Source: Pseudomonas oryzihabitans (GTDB taxonomy: Bacteria > Pseudomonadota > Gammaproteobacteria > Pseudomonadales > Pseudomonadaceae). From it: a stretch of DNA of 64,000 nt. The stretch covers positions 2,260,001 through 2,324,000 of the forward strand of contig NZ_CP017024.1 in the NCBI RefSeq assembly GCF_014522265.1. Direction: 5' to 3'. Each line of letters begins with the position of its first letter. The stretch's first letter is position 1. The notes beneath the pieces are model-generated. The model searched no databases. It was given only the letters and a program-made list of their open reading frames with translations, and was not told the origin of the DNA. This document shows, piece by piece, positions 53,826 through 63,944 of the stretch. The translations under genes were made by a program, and so were the position numbers.

Positions 53826-54608
53826 ATGAAGGTCCTGCTGGTCTACGCCCATCCCGAACCCCGATCGCTCAACGGTGCGCTGCGCGACTTCGCCGTGGCC
53901 CATCTGCAGGCGGCCGGCCATGAGGTCCAGGTCTCCGATCTCTATGCCCTGCACTGGAAGGCCACCCTGGATGCGGCGGACGCGCCACACCTGGCGCCTG
54001 GGGCACGCTTCGATGCGGTCCTGGATTCTCGGCAGGCCTATGCCGCCGGCCAGCAACCGGCGGATATCGCCGCCGAGCAGGCCAAGTTGCTGTGGGCCGA
54101 TGTGCTGATCCTGCAATTTCCGCTGTGGTGGTTTTCCTTGCCGGCCATCCTCAAGGGCTGGGTGGAACGCGTCTATGCCTGCGGCTTCGCCTATGGCGTC
54201 GGCGAGCACAGCGACACTCACTGGGGTGACCGCTATGGCGAAGGCACCCTGGCCGACAAGCGCGCCATGCTGGTGGTGACCTGTGGCGGCTGGGCGTCGC
54301 ATTACAGCGAGCGCGGCATCAATGGCGCGCTGGATGACATCCTCTTTCCCATCCAGCACGGCATCCTCTTCTATCCCGGCTTCAGCGTGCTACCGCCGTT
54401 TCCGGTCTATCGCACGAGCAAGCTGGACGCCGCCGGCTTCGAGCGACTGTGCCAGGCCTATGGGGCACGGCTGGATGGACTGGTCACGGACACGCCCCTG
54501 GCGTTCCGGCGGCAGAATGGAGGGGATTACGAGATTCCGGCACTCACCCTGAAGCCCGAGCTGGCGCCGGGGCGGACCGATCTGGGGATTCATCTGCGGG
54601 AGGAATGA
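53826..54608 (+). CDS. NAD(P)H:quinone oxidoreductase (Flavodoxin_2/MdaB family)
   Basis: 260 residues. MKVLLVYAHPEPRSLNGALRDF (FMN/FAD phosphate-binding loop), LILQFPLWWFSLPAILKGWVERVY, and AMLVVTCGGWASHYSERGINGALDDILFPIQHGIL. Two-electron reduction of quinones or azo-like substrates. Divergent from a LysR gene with an 87-base spacer, a classical regulator-target layout. Confidence 0.9.
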   Translation: MKVLLVYAHPEPRSLNGALRDFAVAHLQAAGHEVQVSDLYALHWKATLDAADAPHLAPGARFDAVLDSRQAYAAGQQPADIAAEQAKLLWADVLILQFPLWWFSLPAILKGWVERVYACGFAYGVGEHSDTHWGDRYGEGTLADKRAMLVVTCGGWASHYSERGINGALDDILFPIQHGILFYPGFSVLPPFPVYRTSKLDAAGFERLCQAYGARLDGLVTDTPLAFRRQNGGDYEIPALTLKPELAPGRTDLGIHLREE

Positions 54609-55044
54609 GGGCTGGCGCGGCCATGGTTTCCATGGCTCGGGGCCCAACGGCGGGGCTGGGCCTTGGGTGGTGTTGGGCTTCGCTGGCGCTCAGCCCAACC
54701 TACGAAGCGTCCCTCACCCCAGCCCTCTCCCAGGGGAGAGGGGGCGGTTACATGCGGTGTATGGACTGCAGTGAAGTTGACCTTATCAGTGGAAAACGCT
54801 CTGCGGTTTTCCACGCTACGTAGCGAGTCTACCGGGTTGAGCCGTAGGTTGGGTTGAGCGCAGCGAAGCCCAACGGTGCCCAGGATTGAACATCCTCGTT
54901 GGGCTTCGACGATGGAGCCGTCTCAACCCAACCTACGTAACTACGACGCTTCAGTGGAAAAGGCTGCGCGGTTTTCCACGCTACAGGCTGTAGGGTGGAC
55001 GACGGCGCAGCCTCGTCCACGCGAATCATTCAAGGCAAGTCGCC
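54609..55044. repeat. Repeat cluster (families D, B, A, D, D, A)
   Basis: Spacer between convergent genes made of family D at about 54672-54704, B at 54711-54745, A at 54789-54814, D (reverse) at about 54843-54870, D at about 54898-54938, A at 54954-54979, and a related GTGGACGAC...CTCGTCCAC hairpin at 54995-55020. No gene. Confidence 0.8.
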
Positions 55045-55344
55045 TCAGTTGGCTCTCTTGCTGTCTACCTGATCCAGGCGGCCGCCGCGGAAGGTAAGGA
55101 AATGCAGCATGCCGTTCCAGGGACCGTAGGCCCATTCCTCGACGAATTCCACCTGGCGATAGCCATAGCCGTCGGTGACCTGGCGTTCGCCCAGGGGCGT
55201 GACGCTCAGCGGCTCGCCGCACTTGCCGCGAACCTCGTGGGTGGTGGAGCCGGTGGAGACCAGGGCGCTGCCGCAACGCAGCGACGCGGCCTGGCTGGTG
55301 CCGGTGGCGAGCAGGAGCAGCAACAGCAGGGGGCGCAGATTCAT
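55045..55344 (-). CDS. DUF2845 secreted protein, copy 2
   Basis: 99 residues. Signal peptide (MNLRPLLLLLLLATGTSQA), mature N-terminus ASLRCGSALVSTGSTTHEVRGKCGEPLSV with two cysteines, then VEFVEEWAYGPWNGMLHFLTFRGGRLDQV. Paralogue of the gene just upstream (RCG.ALVS....EV..KCGEP and EEW.YGP shared). ATG at 55344 overlaps the previous stop. Function unknown. Confidence 0.8.
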   Translation of the reverse strand: MNLRPLLLLLLLATGTSQAASLRCGSALVSTGSTTHEVRGKCGEPLSVTPLGERQVTDGYGYRQVEFVEEWAYGPWNGMLHFLTFRGGRLDQVDSKRAN

Positions 55345-55625
55345 TGGCGCTGGAACTCGATGCGGGTGAGGCGATTGGCTTCGAAGGTGAGGATGTAGTT
55401 GGCGCCGTTCTTCGGGCCGTACACCCATTCCTCGATCACCGCCTCGCGGCGTTCGTTGCGGCCCAGTTCGTAGCCCACCAGGTCGCGGTGGGCGGGTTCG
55501 CCGCATTTCTGCAGCACTTCGAAGGCGCGATCGCCCCGGCTGACCAGGGCGTTGCCGCACCTCATGGAATCGGCGGCGGCGCCGGTGGCGACCAGCAGGG
55601 TGAGGGCGGCGAGTAGGCAACGCAT
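55341..55625 (-). CDS. DUF2845 secreted protein, copy 1
   Basis: 94 residues. Signal peptide (MRCLLAALTLLVATGAAA), mature DSMRCGNALVSRGDRAFEVLQKCGEPAHRD, ending EEWVYGPKNGANYILTFEANRLTRIEF. Two conserved cysteines suggest a disulphide. Starts about 18 bases after the restored end of the DUF748 gene, so the three are one operon. Confidence 0.8.
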   Translation of the reverse strand: MRCLLAALTLLVATGAAADSMRCGNALVSRGDRAFEVLQKCGEPAHRDLVGYELGRNERREAVIEEWVYGPKNGANYILTFEANRLTRIEFQRQ

Positions 55626-55642
55626 GGGGGTCTCCTGACCGG

Positions 55643-58494
55643 TCAGAGCACCCGAGCTGCAACTGCGCGGCCGTGGGCGATTCACCGGATTGGGCTTGAG
55701 TGCTGACGTCCAGCAGATAGACCCGCTGGGCATCCAGTTTCGCCGTGTCCACCAGATAGGTCTTGATGGCGCCCGCGCGCTGCTGGGCCAGGCTGCGCAG
55801 GAGGCCGTCGTTGCCACTCCAGGCTTCGAGCACCGCCTGGCGCAGGCGCGCCGTGCGGGTGGCATCGTCAAGACTATCCCATTCCTGCGGGGGTTGCGCC
55901 TGCAGTCGCAGGCGGTACAGGCCTTCCAGCAGGGGCGCGCGCATGGCGGCGGGTACCTGCAACTGGCTGGGATCGGCGGGGACCTTGTCGCCGCGACGCT
56001 GCAGCAGGTTGAAGTACTGGGTCTGGAAGTCCTTTTCCAGCTGGCTGGCGGCCAGGGCGCGACCATCGCTGGCGGCGCCGGCATGGCCCCTGACCTCCAC
56101 CGTCAGCTGCGGCCGCTGGCGCAGGGCCGCGGCCAGTTTGTCCAGCTCGCCGCGGGCCTGGGCCGAGAGCGTGGTGCTGCCGGCGGCGAAGTCGATGGCG
56201 CTGAGATCCGCCTCGTGCCCGCCAACCAGTCCCGCCAGCATGCGGAAGGGCGCCTGGACGGCGCGGCTGAGCACATTGCGCAGGGTCTGCCAGACCACCG
56301 GCATGACGCTGAAGTTGGGATCAGCGAGATTGCCCGCCACCGGCAGGCGCAGGTCGATGCGACCGTGGCTGTCCTTGAGCAGGGCCACCGCCAGGCGCAC
56401 CGGCAGGTCAACGGCGTCCTTGCTGTCCACCCGCTCGCCCAGTTCCAGCTGGTCGAGCACCACGTGGTTCTGCGCCTGCAGCCTGCCGTCGTCGATGCGG
56501 TATTGCAGGTCCAGGTCGAGGCGCCCCTTGCGCACCGCATAGCCGGCGAACTTGCCGGTGTAGGGCGACAGGGTGGTGAGTTCGACCTGGCGGAAGTAGG
56601 CGGTCACGTCCAGTTGCTGCAGGGGATCGAGGGGATCGAGGCGGCCCTTGATCTCCACCGGGGCGAAGCGATCGACCTTGCCGGCGAGGTGGATGTCGGC
56701 CGGCTTGGAGGCGGCGGTGTCCAGGGTGCCGATGCCGCCTTCCAGCGACTGGATGTTGGTGGCGAAACCAGGTTTGAGGCTGTTGTCGGCGAAGTCGGCG
56801 CTGCCATCCTTGATGGTTACTCCGCCAATGCGGATCTGCAGCGGTGGCGAGCTGTCCTTCGACGCGGTTTTCGGCTGGGGGACCAGCAGGGCGCTGAAGT
56901 TGTTGCTGAGGTCTTCGTTGATCACCAGGGTGCCATAGGGCTTTTCCAGGTCGATCTTGTCGATGACCAGCTGTTTGCCAAGGGTGAAGGCGATGCCTTG
57001 CAGGTCCAGCAACTGCCAGCGCATGAAGTCCTGCTGGTGCAGGGTGTCGAGCACATGCACCTGGGTGACCTGGGCCGCGCCGCTGACGGTCAGCCCCAGC
57101 GGCTCGCCCGGGGCCAGGGCCAGCTTGAGCCGGCTGGCCAGCTGGCCGCTGCGGATCTCCAGGCGCACATAGGGGCTGAGATAGGGCTGGGCCTGGCGCA
57201 GGTTGAGTTCGTCGATGCCGACGTCGAAGCTGCCCTGCAGGGGCGTCAGCGCCAGCTGGCCGCTGGCGGTGATGCGGCCGCGATCACCGAGGGTGGTCTT
57301 GAGCTCCAGGCCGAAGGGCTTGCTGCTGGCGGTGTCGAAGCCTTTCACCGCCAGGTCCAGGCCGCTGAAATAGAGACTGGCCGGCTCCTGGGGCACGCGG
57401 TCCACCAGGTGCAGCTGGTTATCGCTGAGCTGGGCGTCGTCGAGCTTCACGCGCCACGCCGGGCCACTGCTGGGGGCATCGCTGGTGGGGAAGAGCTGCT
57501 GCCAGTCGAGCGTGCCGTCCTGCTCGCGATTGCCCCAGGCATCCAGGCCGTTGCCGCGCAGGCGGGCGATGCTGACTTCGCGCTTCTGCAGATCCAGACC
57601 GATACCCTCGGCGGCCAGGCGCTTGAAGCTGGCCTTGGGGTCGGCATTCACCGCCTGCACGGCGACGTCGTCCAGCGCCAGGCGGCCTTGACTGAGTTGC
57701 AGTTGCAGGGTCTTGCTCAGGTCCAGGCGGTAGTGGGCGCTGGCTTCCAGGCGCCCCTTGCCCAGCGCCAGCGGCAACTGGTTGCGCACATAGGGCCACC
57801 AGGGCGCGAGGCTGACGCCCTTGAGGGTCAGGTCGCCTTCGCTGCGCAGCGGCAGGAGATCCAGGCTGCCCTTCCAGGTGAGCTGGCCGCCCTGGGCGGT
57901 GGTGGCGGTCATTGCCAGTTGGCCTGGGGTGTCGCCGCTACGGGTGCGGAAATCCTGCAGGGTGGCGTCCAGGGGGGTGAAGGTGGCCTCCACCGGCTGG
58001 GCGCCCTGGGCATCGAGGAAATGCAGCCGGCCACCGACCAGGGCAATGCGCTCGATGTGCACCGGGAAGGGCTGGCCGGGCTCCGCCTCCGCCGGGGTCG
58101 GCGCGGCGGTGGTGGTGGGGTCGCTGCGCCAGAGCTGGGCCAGATTGACCTGGCCACCCTTGGCGATGCGCAGATCGACCTGGGGCTGGTCGAGGCGCAC
58201 CTCGGTCAGGTGCAGGGTCCGTCGCCAGAGGCTGTCCCACTGCACATCGGCCGAGAAACCTTCGGCCGCCACCACGGGGTGCTCCGCCGGACCGATCAAC
58301 AGCTTTTCGGCGTGCAACTGCAGGGTGAAGGGGTTGAAGCTCAGGGCCTGCAGGCTGGCGGGCTGGGTGAAGCGCTCGGCCAGCGCCTGGTTGAGGTAGT
58401 GCAGGGCGAGGCGCGGTCCGGCCAGGAATCCGAGCAGACTGTAGAGGGCCAAGAGCACGAGCAGCACGAGGCTCGCTTTCACAATTCTGGGCAT
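55643..58494 (-). CDS. DUF748 (AsmA/YhdP-like repeat) inner-membrane-anchored protein
   Basis: About 950 residues. N-terminal TM helix (ASLVLLVLLALYSLLGFLAG), then repeated AsmA-like beta segments (FTLQLHAEKLLIG, GRITASGQLALTPLQGSFDVG) and a C-terminal OmpA-like stretch (DLSAIDFAAGSTTLSAQARGELDKLAAALRQRP). Such proteins may guide phospholipid transport across the envelope. As given, the frame misses its stop and runs on through both DUF2845 genes. Adding one G at the run 55651-55653 creates the ending LQLGVL and TGA at 55643-55645. Start at 58494. Confidence 0.82.
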
Positions 58495-58925
58495 GCAGGC
58501 ATCTAGGACGGCGAAGGTGCCCGGATTATGGCACGGCACCTTCGCCAACGAGGGCGGTGGCCGTCCCAAAAGCACTGCTGGCTATGGGAGTCATCAGGGC
58601 CACGACTACAGGAGCGGCTGCAGAATCGCTCACAGTTTCGCCAACCCGGACGAGCGGAGCGGGCGCGCGACCGATCAGTGGTCAGGCGGACGGGAAGGCT
58701 TCTGGTAGAGGCGCCGAGGCCTGTGCCGAAGGCTCTAACACGGCACTTTGCCATGATCCGCCCGTCGCTCCGGATTAAGTTTGACTTAAGGACCGCCGAC
58801 TAGTCTCGCGAACAGGTTGCATTCTCAGGGAGGGGGACACGGCGACGGGCTCAGCGGCTCGCGGCGTGACGACAGGACGGCCAGGGCAACCGCGAATCGA
58901 GAAGCCGCGCCGCCGGGAGTCGCAG
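58495..58925. other. 430-base divergent spacer
   Basis: Between the DUF748 and bestrophin genes. No gene supported. One clear dyad at 58775-58789 (TTAAGT-TTG-ACTTAA) lies ~135 bases before the bestrophin start and could be a regulator site; no cognate regulator is nearby. Confidence 0.5.
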
Positions 58926-59879
58926 ATGTCCAGTCCGATCCAGCTCCATTCCATCCAGAAGAAGATCCAGTTCCTGCGCACCACCTTCAGCTACGTCGGC
59001 TGGTCGCTGTTCGGTCTGCTGCTCTGGGACGTGGCGGTGACGGTGGACGCCATGCTGTTCGTCGACGAGCGCTTCGACCTGCCGCTCACGCCCCTGACCC
59101 TGCTGTGCTCGGCGCTGGTGGTGCTGATCAGCTTTCGCAACAGCAGCGCCTATGCCCGCTGGTGGGAGGCGCGGACCCTGTGGGGCGCCATGGTCAACAG
59201 CTCGCGCAGCTTCGGCCGCCAGGTGCTGACCCTGATCGACGACCAGGGCAGGGTGCAGAACCGGGTCAAGGCCGTGCTGCTGCGTCGGCACATGGGCTAT
59301 CTGCATGCCCTGCGCGCCCAGCTCAAGCGCCAGGACCCGGCCCAGGCCGCGGCGCCCTATCTGGCGCGCCACGAATTGGCGTTGGCCGACGGCAGCCTCA
59401 ACTTCGCCAACGACATCCTTGCCGGCACTGCTGAGCTGATCGCCAGCGAATACCGCCAGGGCCGGCTGGACAGCATCCGCCTGGCGCGGCTGGAAGAGAC
59501 CCTGGTGGACATGTCCAACTGGCAGGGCGGCATGGAGCGCATCGCCAACACCCCCTTGCCCTATCCCTATGTCTGCTTTCCGCAGCTGTTCAGCTTTCTG
59601 TTCTGCATCGCCATGCCGCTGGGCCTGGTCTCGACCCTCGGCTGGTTCACCCCGCTGGTGTCGACCGTGGTCGGCTTCATGTTGCTGGCGCTGGAGCGCA
59701 TCGGCAGCGATCTGCAGGCGCCCTTCGCCGACAGCCAGCACCAGATCACCATGGACAAGCTGTGCGCCACCATCGAGGCCAACCTCTTGTCGATGCTGCG
59801 GCCGCGCAGCGAAGAGGGCAGCGCCGTGGCCCTGGCCCAGCCCGAGGACGACGCCTTTCCAAGCCGACGGGTGGCCTGA
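58926..59879 (+). CDS. Bestrophin-family (YneE-like) ion channel
   Basis: 317 residues. SSPIQLHSIQKKIQFLRTTFSYVGWSLFGLLLWD, then ISFRNSSAYARWWEARTLWGAMVNSSR, the most conserved bestrophin segment. C-terminal helices FSFLFCIAMPLGLVSTLGWFTPLVSTVVGFMLLALERIGSDLQAPF. Bacterial homologues form pentameric cation channels. Start at 58926 (MSSPIQLHS). No coupled neighbours. Confidence 0.9.
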   Translation: MSSPIQLHSIQKKIQFLRTTFSYVGWSLFGLLLWDVAVTVDAMLFVDERFDLPLTPLTLLCSALVVLISFRNSSAYARWWEARTLWGAMVNSSRSFGRQVLTLIDDQGRVQNRVKAVLLRRHMGYLHALRAQLKRQDPAQAAAPYLARHELALADGSLNFANDILAGTAELIASEYRQGRLDSIRLARLEETLVDMSNWQGGMERIANTPLPYPYVCFPQLFSFLFCIAMPLGLVSTLGWFTPLVSTVVGFMLLALERIGSDLQAPFADSQHQITMDKLCATIEANLLSMLRPRSEEGSAVALAQPEDDAFPSRRVA

Positions 59880-60130
59880 CCGGCGGCGTTACCCAGGAGG
59901 CGTCGGGCCGCCAGGGTGGGAAACGTGCGGAAAGTCCCGCGCCAGAGGCATTTCTTTCCTGAGGGCACGGCACTAGCGCCGCTTCGCTCCGGTCACATTT
60001 TGCAATCTCCCCTGGCAGCGGTGGTTGGCTGGGGCCCAGCGGGTCATGCCGTGGGTCGCTGGCGGGCCGGGGCGAGAGGTGCCGTGGGGCCTGCGTCCCG
60101 CGACCTATATCTCGCTACGGATGCCCGCTC

Positions 60131-61435
60131 ATGTCCGAAACTCGTTCCCCGACCGCCGGGGCCAGCGCCGAACCCTCTCGCCGCGCGCGCCATGCCCTGG
60201 ATGCCCTGAACTTCACCCTGGCCGACGTCCGCGACGGCCTGGGGCCCTATCTCGCCATCTACCTGATCGCCGTGCGCGGTCCGGGGGAGGGCTGGAACGA
60301 GGCCACCGCCGGTTTCATCATGACCCTGGCCGGCATCGCCGGGCTGATCGCCCAGACTCCGGCCGGCGCCCTGATCGACCGTACCCGCCACAAGCGCCTC
60401 ATGGTCGGCGTCGCCGCCCTGGTGGTGACCGTCTGCAGCGTGCTGCTGCCCTTCGTCTCCAACTTCTATGTGGTGGCGGCCACCCAGTCGCTGGCCCATG
60501 CCGCGGCGGCCATCTTCGCCCCGGCGCTGGCGGCCATCACCCTGGGGATCGTCGGGCCCAAGGCCTTCACCCGGCACATCGGCCGCAACGAAGGCTTCAA
60601 CCACGCCGGCAACGCCGTCTCGGCGGCGCTGGCCGGTGGCCTGGCCTATTTCTTCGGCCCCACCGTGGTGTTCTGGCTGATGGCGCTGCTGGCGGCGGCC
60701 TCCATCGTCGCCATCGTCCGGGTGCCCCAGGACGAGATCGACGATGACCTGGCCCAGGGGCTGGGTGACGAAGTCGGTGCCCGCGACGCCAAGCCGGTGT
60801 CGGCCTGGCAGGCGCTGCTGGCCAATCGCAAGTTGCAACTGCTGGCGCTGCTGGCCGCGATCTTCCACCTGGCCAATGCCGCCATGCTGACCTCGGTCGG
60901 CCAGCAGCTGACCCATATCGTCGGCAAGGACAGCGCCACCTCGCTGGTGGCCGTCTGCATCGTCGCCGCCCAGTGCGTGATGGTGCCGGTGGCCATCCTG
61001 GTGGGGCGCAAGGCCGACGTCTTCGGGCGCAAGCCGATCTTTCTCTTCGCCTTCGCCGTGCTGGCGATCCGTGGCGTGCTCTACACCTTTTCCGACAGCC
61101 CCTACTACCTGGTGGCGGTGCAACTGCTCGACGGCATTGGCGCCGGGGTCTATGGCGCCCTGATGCCGGTGATCGTCGCCGACCTGACCCGCGGCAGCGG
61201 ACGCTTCAACGTCAGCCAGGGCGCCATCGCCACCGCCCAGGGACTGGGCGCGGCGATCAGTGCCACCATCGCCGGGATCATCATCGTCCGCTTCGGCTAC
61301 GCGGCGGCCTTCACCACCCTGGCGGCCATCGCCGCGGTAGGCTTCGTGCTCTATCTGCTGCTGATGCCGGAGACCCGCGACGAGCACGTCGCCGGGGACG
61401 CGGCGCGGTCGAGCGGCTCGGTGGTGGGAGGCTGA
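60131..61435 (+). CDS. MFS transporter
   Basis: 434 residues, 12 helices. MFS motif LIDRTRHKRLMVGV after helix 2 and VGRKADVFGRKPIFLF in the C-terminal half. LADVRDGLGPYLAIYL at the start is typical of a group of uncharacterised Pseudomonas MFS proteins. The next gene, a phosphoesterase, starts 1 base after its stop, so they form an operon. Substrate unknown. Confidence 0.88.
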   Translation: MSETRSPTAGASAEPSRRARHALDALNFTLADVRDGLGPYLAIYLIAVRGPGEGWNEATAGFIMTLAGIAGLIAQTPAGALIDRTRHKRLMVGVAALVVTVCSVLLPFVSNFYVVAATQSLAHAAAAIFAPALAAITLGIVGPKAFTRHIGRNEGFNHAGNAVSAALAGGLAYFFGPTVVFWLMALLAAASIVAIVRVPQDEIDDDLAQGLGDEVGARDAKPVSAWQALLANRKLQLLALLAAIFHLANAAMLTSVGQQLTHIVGKDSATSLVAVCIVAAQCVMVPVAILVGRKADVFGRKPIFLFAFAVLAIRGVLYTFSDSPYYLVAVQLLDGIGAGVYGALMPVIVADLTRGSGRFNVSQGAIATAQGLGAAISATIAGIIIVRFGYAAAFTTLAAIAAVGFVLYLLLMPETRDEHVAGDAARSSGSVVGG

Positions 61436-61436
61436 A

Positions 61437-62540
61437 ATGACACGCCAGGATGATTTTCTCGCCTTCGCCCATATCGGCGATCTGCACCTGACCACCGCCG
61501 AGGCGGACAATGCCCGGGCGCTGCAGACCCTCCTGCAGCGCCTGCGCGGGCGCAGCGAGCTGGATTTCGTCTATCTGCCCGGGGATAACGCCGACAACGG
61601 CACCGCGGAGCAGTATCTGTTGCTCAAGCGACTGCTGGACGACTTTCCGCTGCCGGTAACGGTGATCACCGGCGACCACGACATGGAAGGCGGCGATCTC
61701 GGGCCCTTCTATGCCGAGTTGCAGGTGCCGCAACTGCCTTATGCCAGGGAGGTGGGCGGCGTGCGTTGCCTGTTCCTCGACATGTGTGGACCGGGCACCG
61801 GCGGGCCGGATTTCCGCCTTGGCCGCGAGCAGGTGCAATGGTTGGAGCAGGAGTTGCACCAGGCGACCCGGCTGGAGCAGCACTGCGTGGTCTTCATGCA
61901 CAGCTATCCGGCGGACCTGCAGGGGCCCGGCGAGGCCGAGCGGGTGGCGCGGCTGCTGCACGAGGGCCCGGTGCGCCTGGTGGAGATCGGTCATACCCAC
62001 TACAACGAACTGGCCCACGACGGCGGCGTGCTCTATGCCGCCTGCAGATCCACCGGCCAGATCGAGGAAGGCGGTGTAGGATTCGCGCTGGTCACCCTGG
62101 ACGGTCCGGCGGTGAGCTGGCGCTTTCGCGAATTGCCCGACGGCTGGCCCTGGGTGCAGATCACCGCGCCCGGTGATGCCCGCCTCAACGGCGCCGGTGT
62201 GGCCGAGGTCCGCGAGTGCCGGGTGCTGGTGCTGGCCGAGAGCGACCTCACGGCCTGCGAGTGGCAATGCGACGACGGTCCCTGGTGGCCGCTGCAGCCG
62301 CTCGGCAAGGGTCGCTATCAGGGGGACCGACCCGTGCCGGAGGGCGTCCGCCGGTTGCAGGTCCGGGTCCGGGATGCGCAGGGCGGCGAAGACCGTGACG
62401 AGGTGGAGCTGAGCGGTCATCTCAGCCCCGTCGCCGCGCCCGTCGACTGGGGCTCGGATCGCACCCAACTGGGTGAATGGCGGGCCAGGGGCGTCCTGGG
62501 GACCCAGCTGGGACCCAATCGCAATGGCCGCAAATGGTGA
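61437..62540 (+). CDS. Calcineurin-like metallophosphoesterase
   Basis: 367 residues. Metal motifs D-x-H (HIGDLHL), GDNAD (LPGDNADNG), GDHD (VITGDHDMEG), MHSYP and G-H-x-H (IGHTHYNEL) of a PP2A-like fold. The C-terminal ~130 residues are a separate beta-rich domain. Similar to cpdA-like and ICC enzymes, but the substrate is open. Co-transcribed with the MFS gene. Confidence 0.88.
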   Translation: MTRQDDFLAFAHIGDLHLTTAEADNARALQTLLQRLRGRSELDFVYLPGDNADNGTAEQYLLLKRLLDDFPLPVTVITGDHDMEGGDLGPFYAELQVPQLPYAREVGGVRCLFLDMCGPGTGGPDFRLGREQVQWLEQELHQATRLEQHCVVFMHSYPADLQGPGEAERVARLLHEGPVRLVEIGHTHYNELAHDGGVLYAACRSTGQIEEGGVGFALVTLDGPAVSWRFRELPDGWPWVQITAPGDARLNGAGVAEVRECRVLVLAESDLTACEWQCDDGPWWPLQPLGKGRYQGDRPVPEGVRRLQVRVRDAQGGEDRDEVELSGHLSPVAAPVDWGSDRTQLGEWRARGVLGTQLGPNRNGRKW

Positions 62541-62588
62541 GGTCGGCCAGGCCGGTTTCGCGAATCGACTAGAAGGAACAGCGCTTTC

Positions 62589-63856
62589 ATGGGGTCCATC
62601 ATCACCACTCCCCACGTCCTGACGTGGGTCATCGCCGCCCTGGCCACCCTCGGGGTGGTCTCGCGGCCCTTCGGTCTGCCGGAGGCGCTGTTCGCCGTCG
62701 CCGGTGCCGCGCTGCTGGCGCTGTTCGGCCTGTTGCCGCTGGACGGCGTCTGGCACGGCGTCGCCAAGGGCACCGACGTCTATCTGTTCCTCATCGGCAT
62801 GATGCTGCTGGCCGAGATCGCTCGTAAGGAAGGGCTGTTCGACTGGGTCGCCGGCCACGCGGTGCGTGCGGCCAAGGGATCGGCGCTGCGGCTGTTCGCG
62901 CTGGTCTATGGCGTCGGCATCCTGGTCACGGTGTTCCTTTCCAACGACGCCTGCGCCGTGGTGCTGACCCCGGCGGTCTACTACGCCACTCGCGCGGCGA
63001 AGGTGAAGAATCCGCTGCCCTATCTGTTCTCCTGCGCCTTCATCGCCAACGCGGCGAGCTTCGTGCTGCCGATCTCCAACCCGGCCAACCTGGTGGTCTT
63101 CGCCGAGCACATGCCGGAGCTGAGCCGCTGGCTGGCGCTGTTCACGGTGCCGTCGATCCTGGCCATCGCCGCGACCTTCCTCACCCTCTGGGCGACCCAG
63201 GCCAAGGTCCTGCGTGCCGAGCGGTTGTCCGAGGGGGCGCGGTGGAGGCGCTGCCCACCACCGGACGCATCGCCGGCTGCGGTCTGATCCTGACCATCCT
63301 GGTCCTGCTCGGCGCCTCGGCGCTGGATCTGGAGCTGGGTCTGCCGACCTTTCTCGCCGGCTTCGCCACCTTCCTGGTGGTGGTGGCCTGCAAGCGTGGC
63401 GGCGGCCTGGAGTTGCTCAAGCACATTTCCTGGGGCGTCCTGCCGCTGGTGGCCGGGCTGTTCGTGCTGGTGGAAGCCCTGGAGACCACCGGGGTGCTGC
63501 AGGCGCTGGCCAATCAGCTGCAGGCCGTCGCCCAGGCGACGCCGGAGCGCGCCGCCTGGGGCGCCGGGCTGCTGGTGGCCTTTGGCAGCAACCTGGTCAA
63601 CAACCTGCCGGCCGGCCTGCTGGCCGGGGCGGCGGTGCAGACCGCCCATGTCTCGGAAAAGATCGCCGGCGCCGTGCTGATCGGCATCGACCTCGGGCCG
63701 AACCTGTCCATCACCGGCTCCCTGGCGACCCTGCTGTGGCTGGCCGCGCTGCGCCGTGAAGGGCTGTCGGTGAGCTTCTGGCAATTCCTCAAGCTGGGCG
63801 CCGTGGTGATGATTCCGGCGCTGGTGCTGGCGCTGGCTGCCTTGATCCATCTCTGA
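62589..63856 (+). CDS. ArsB-family arsenite/anion transporter, frameshifted in this sequence
   Basis: About 422 residues when repaired, 10-12 helices. LSNDACAVVLTPAVYYA and IANAASFVLPISNPANLVVF match the ArsB/NhaD-type core, and NLVNNLPAGLLAG plus DLGPNLSITGSLATLLW the second repeat. The frame slips at the 5-G run 63233-63237; adding one G gives SEGGAVEALPTTGR and continuity. No arsR or arsC lies alongside, so the substrate is not certain to be arsenite. Confidence 0.82.
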
Positions 63857-63944
63857 CGGACGGTCACGGCTTATCCTCAGGCAAGGCGATTTTTGCCCTC
63901 TGCCTGGGGCACTATCGGCATACCTCTGCTACGAAGAGCTGCCC

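Noticed and set aside
55690-58506. A plus-strand open frame of 938 codons opposite DUF748
   Set aside because: It is a low-complexity shadow (Gly/Ala/Gln-rich) of the minus-strand gene, typical of GC-rich DNA, with no domain or signal.
55045-58575. Reading DUF748 and the two DUF2845 genes as one 1176-residue protein
   Set aside because: The joining segment is out of frame with DUF2845 copy 1, and copy 2 begins with its own signal peptide. One missing G explains the lost stop.
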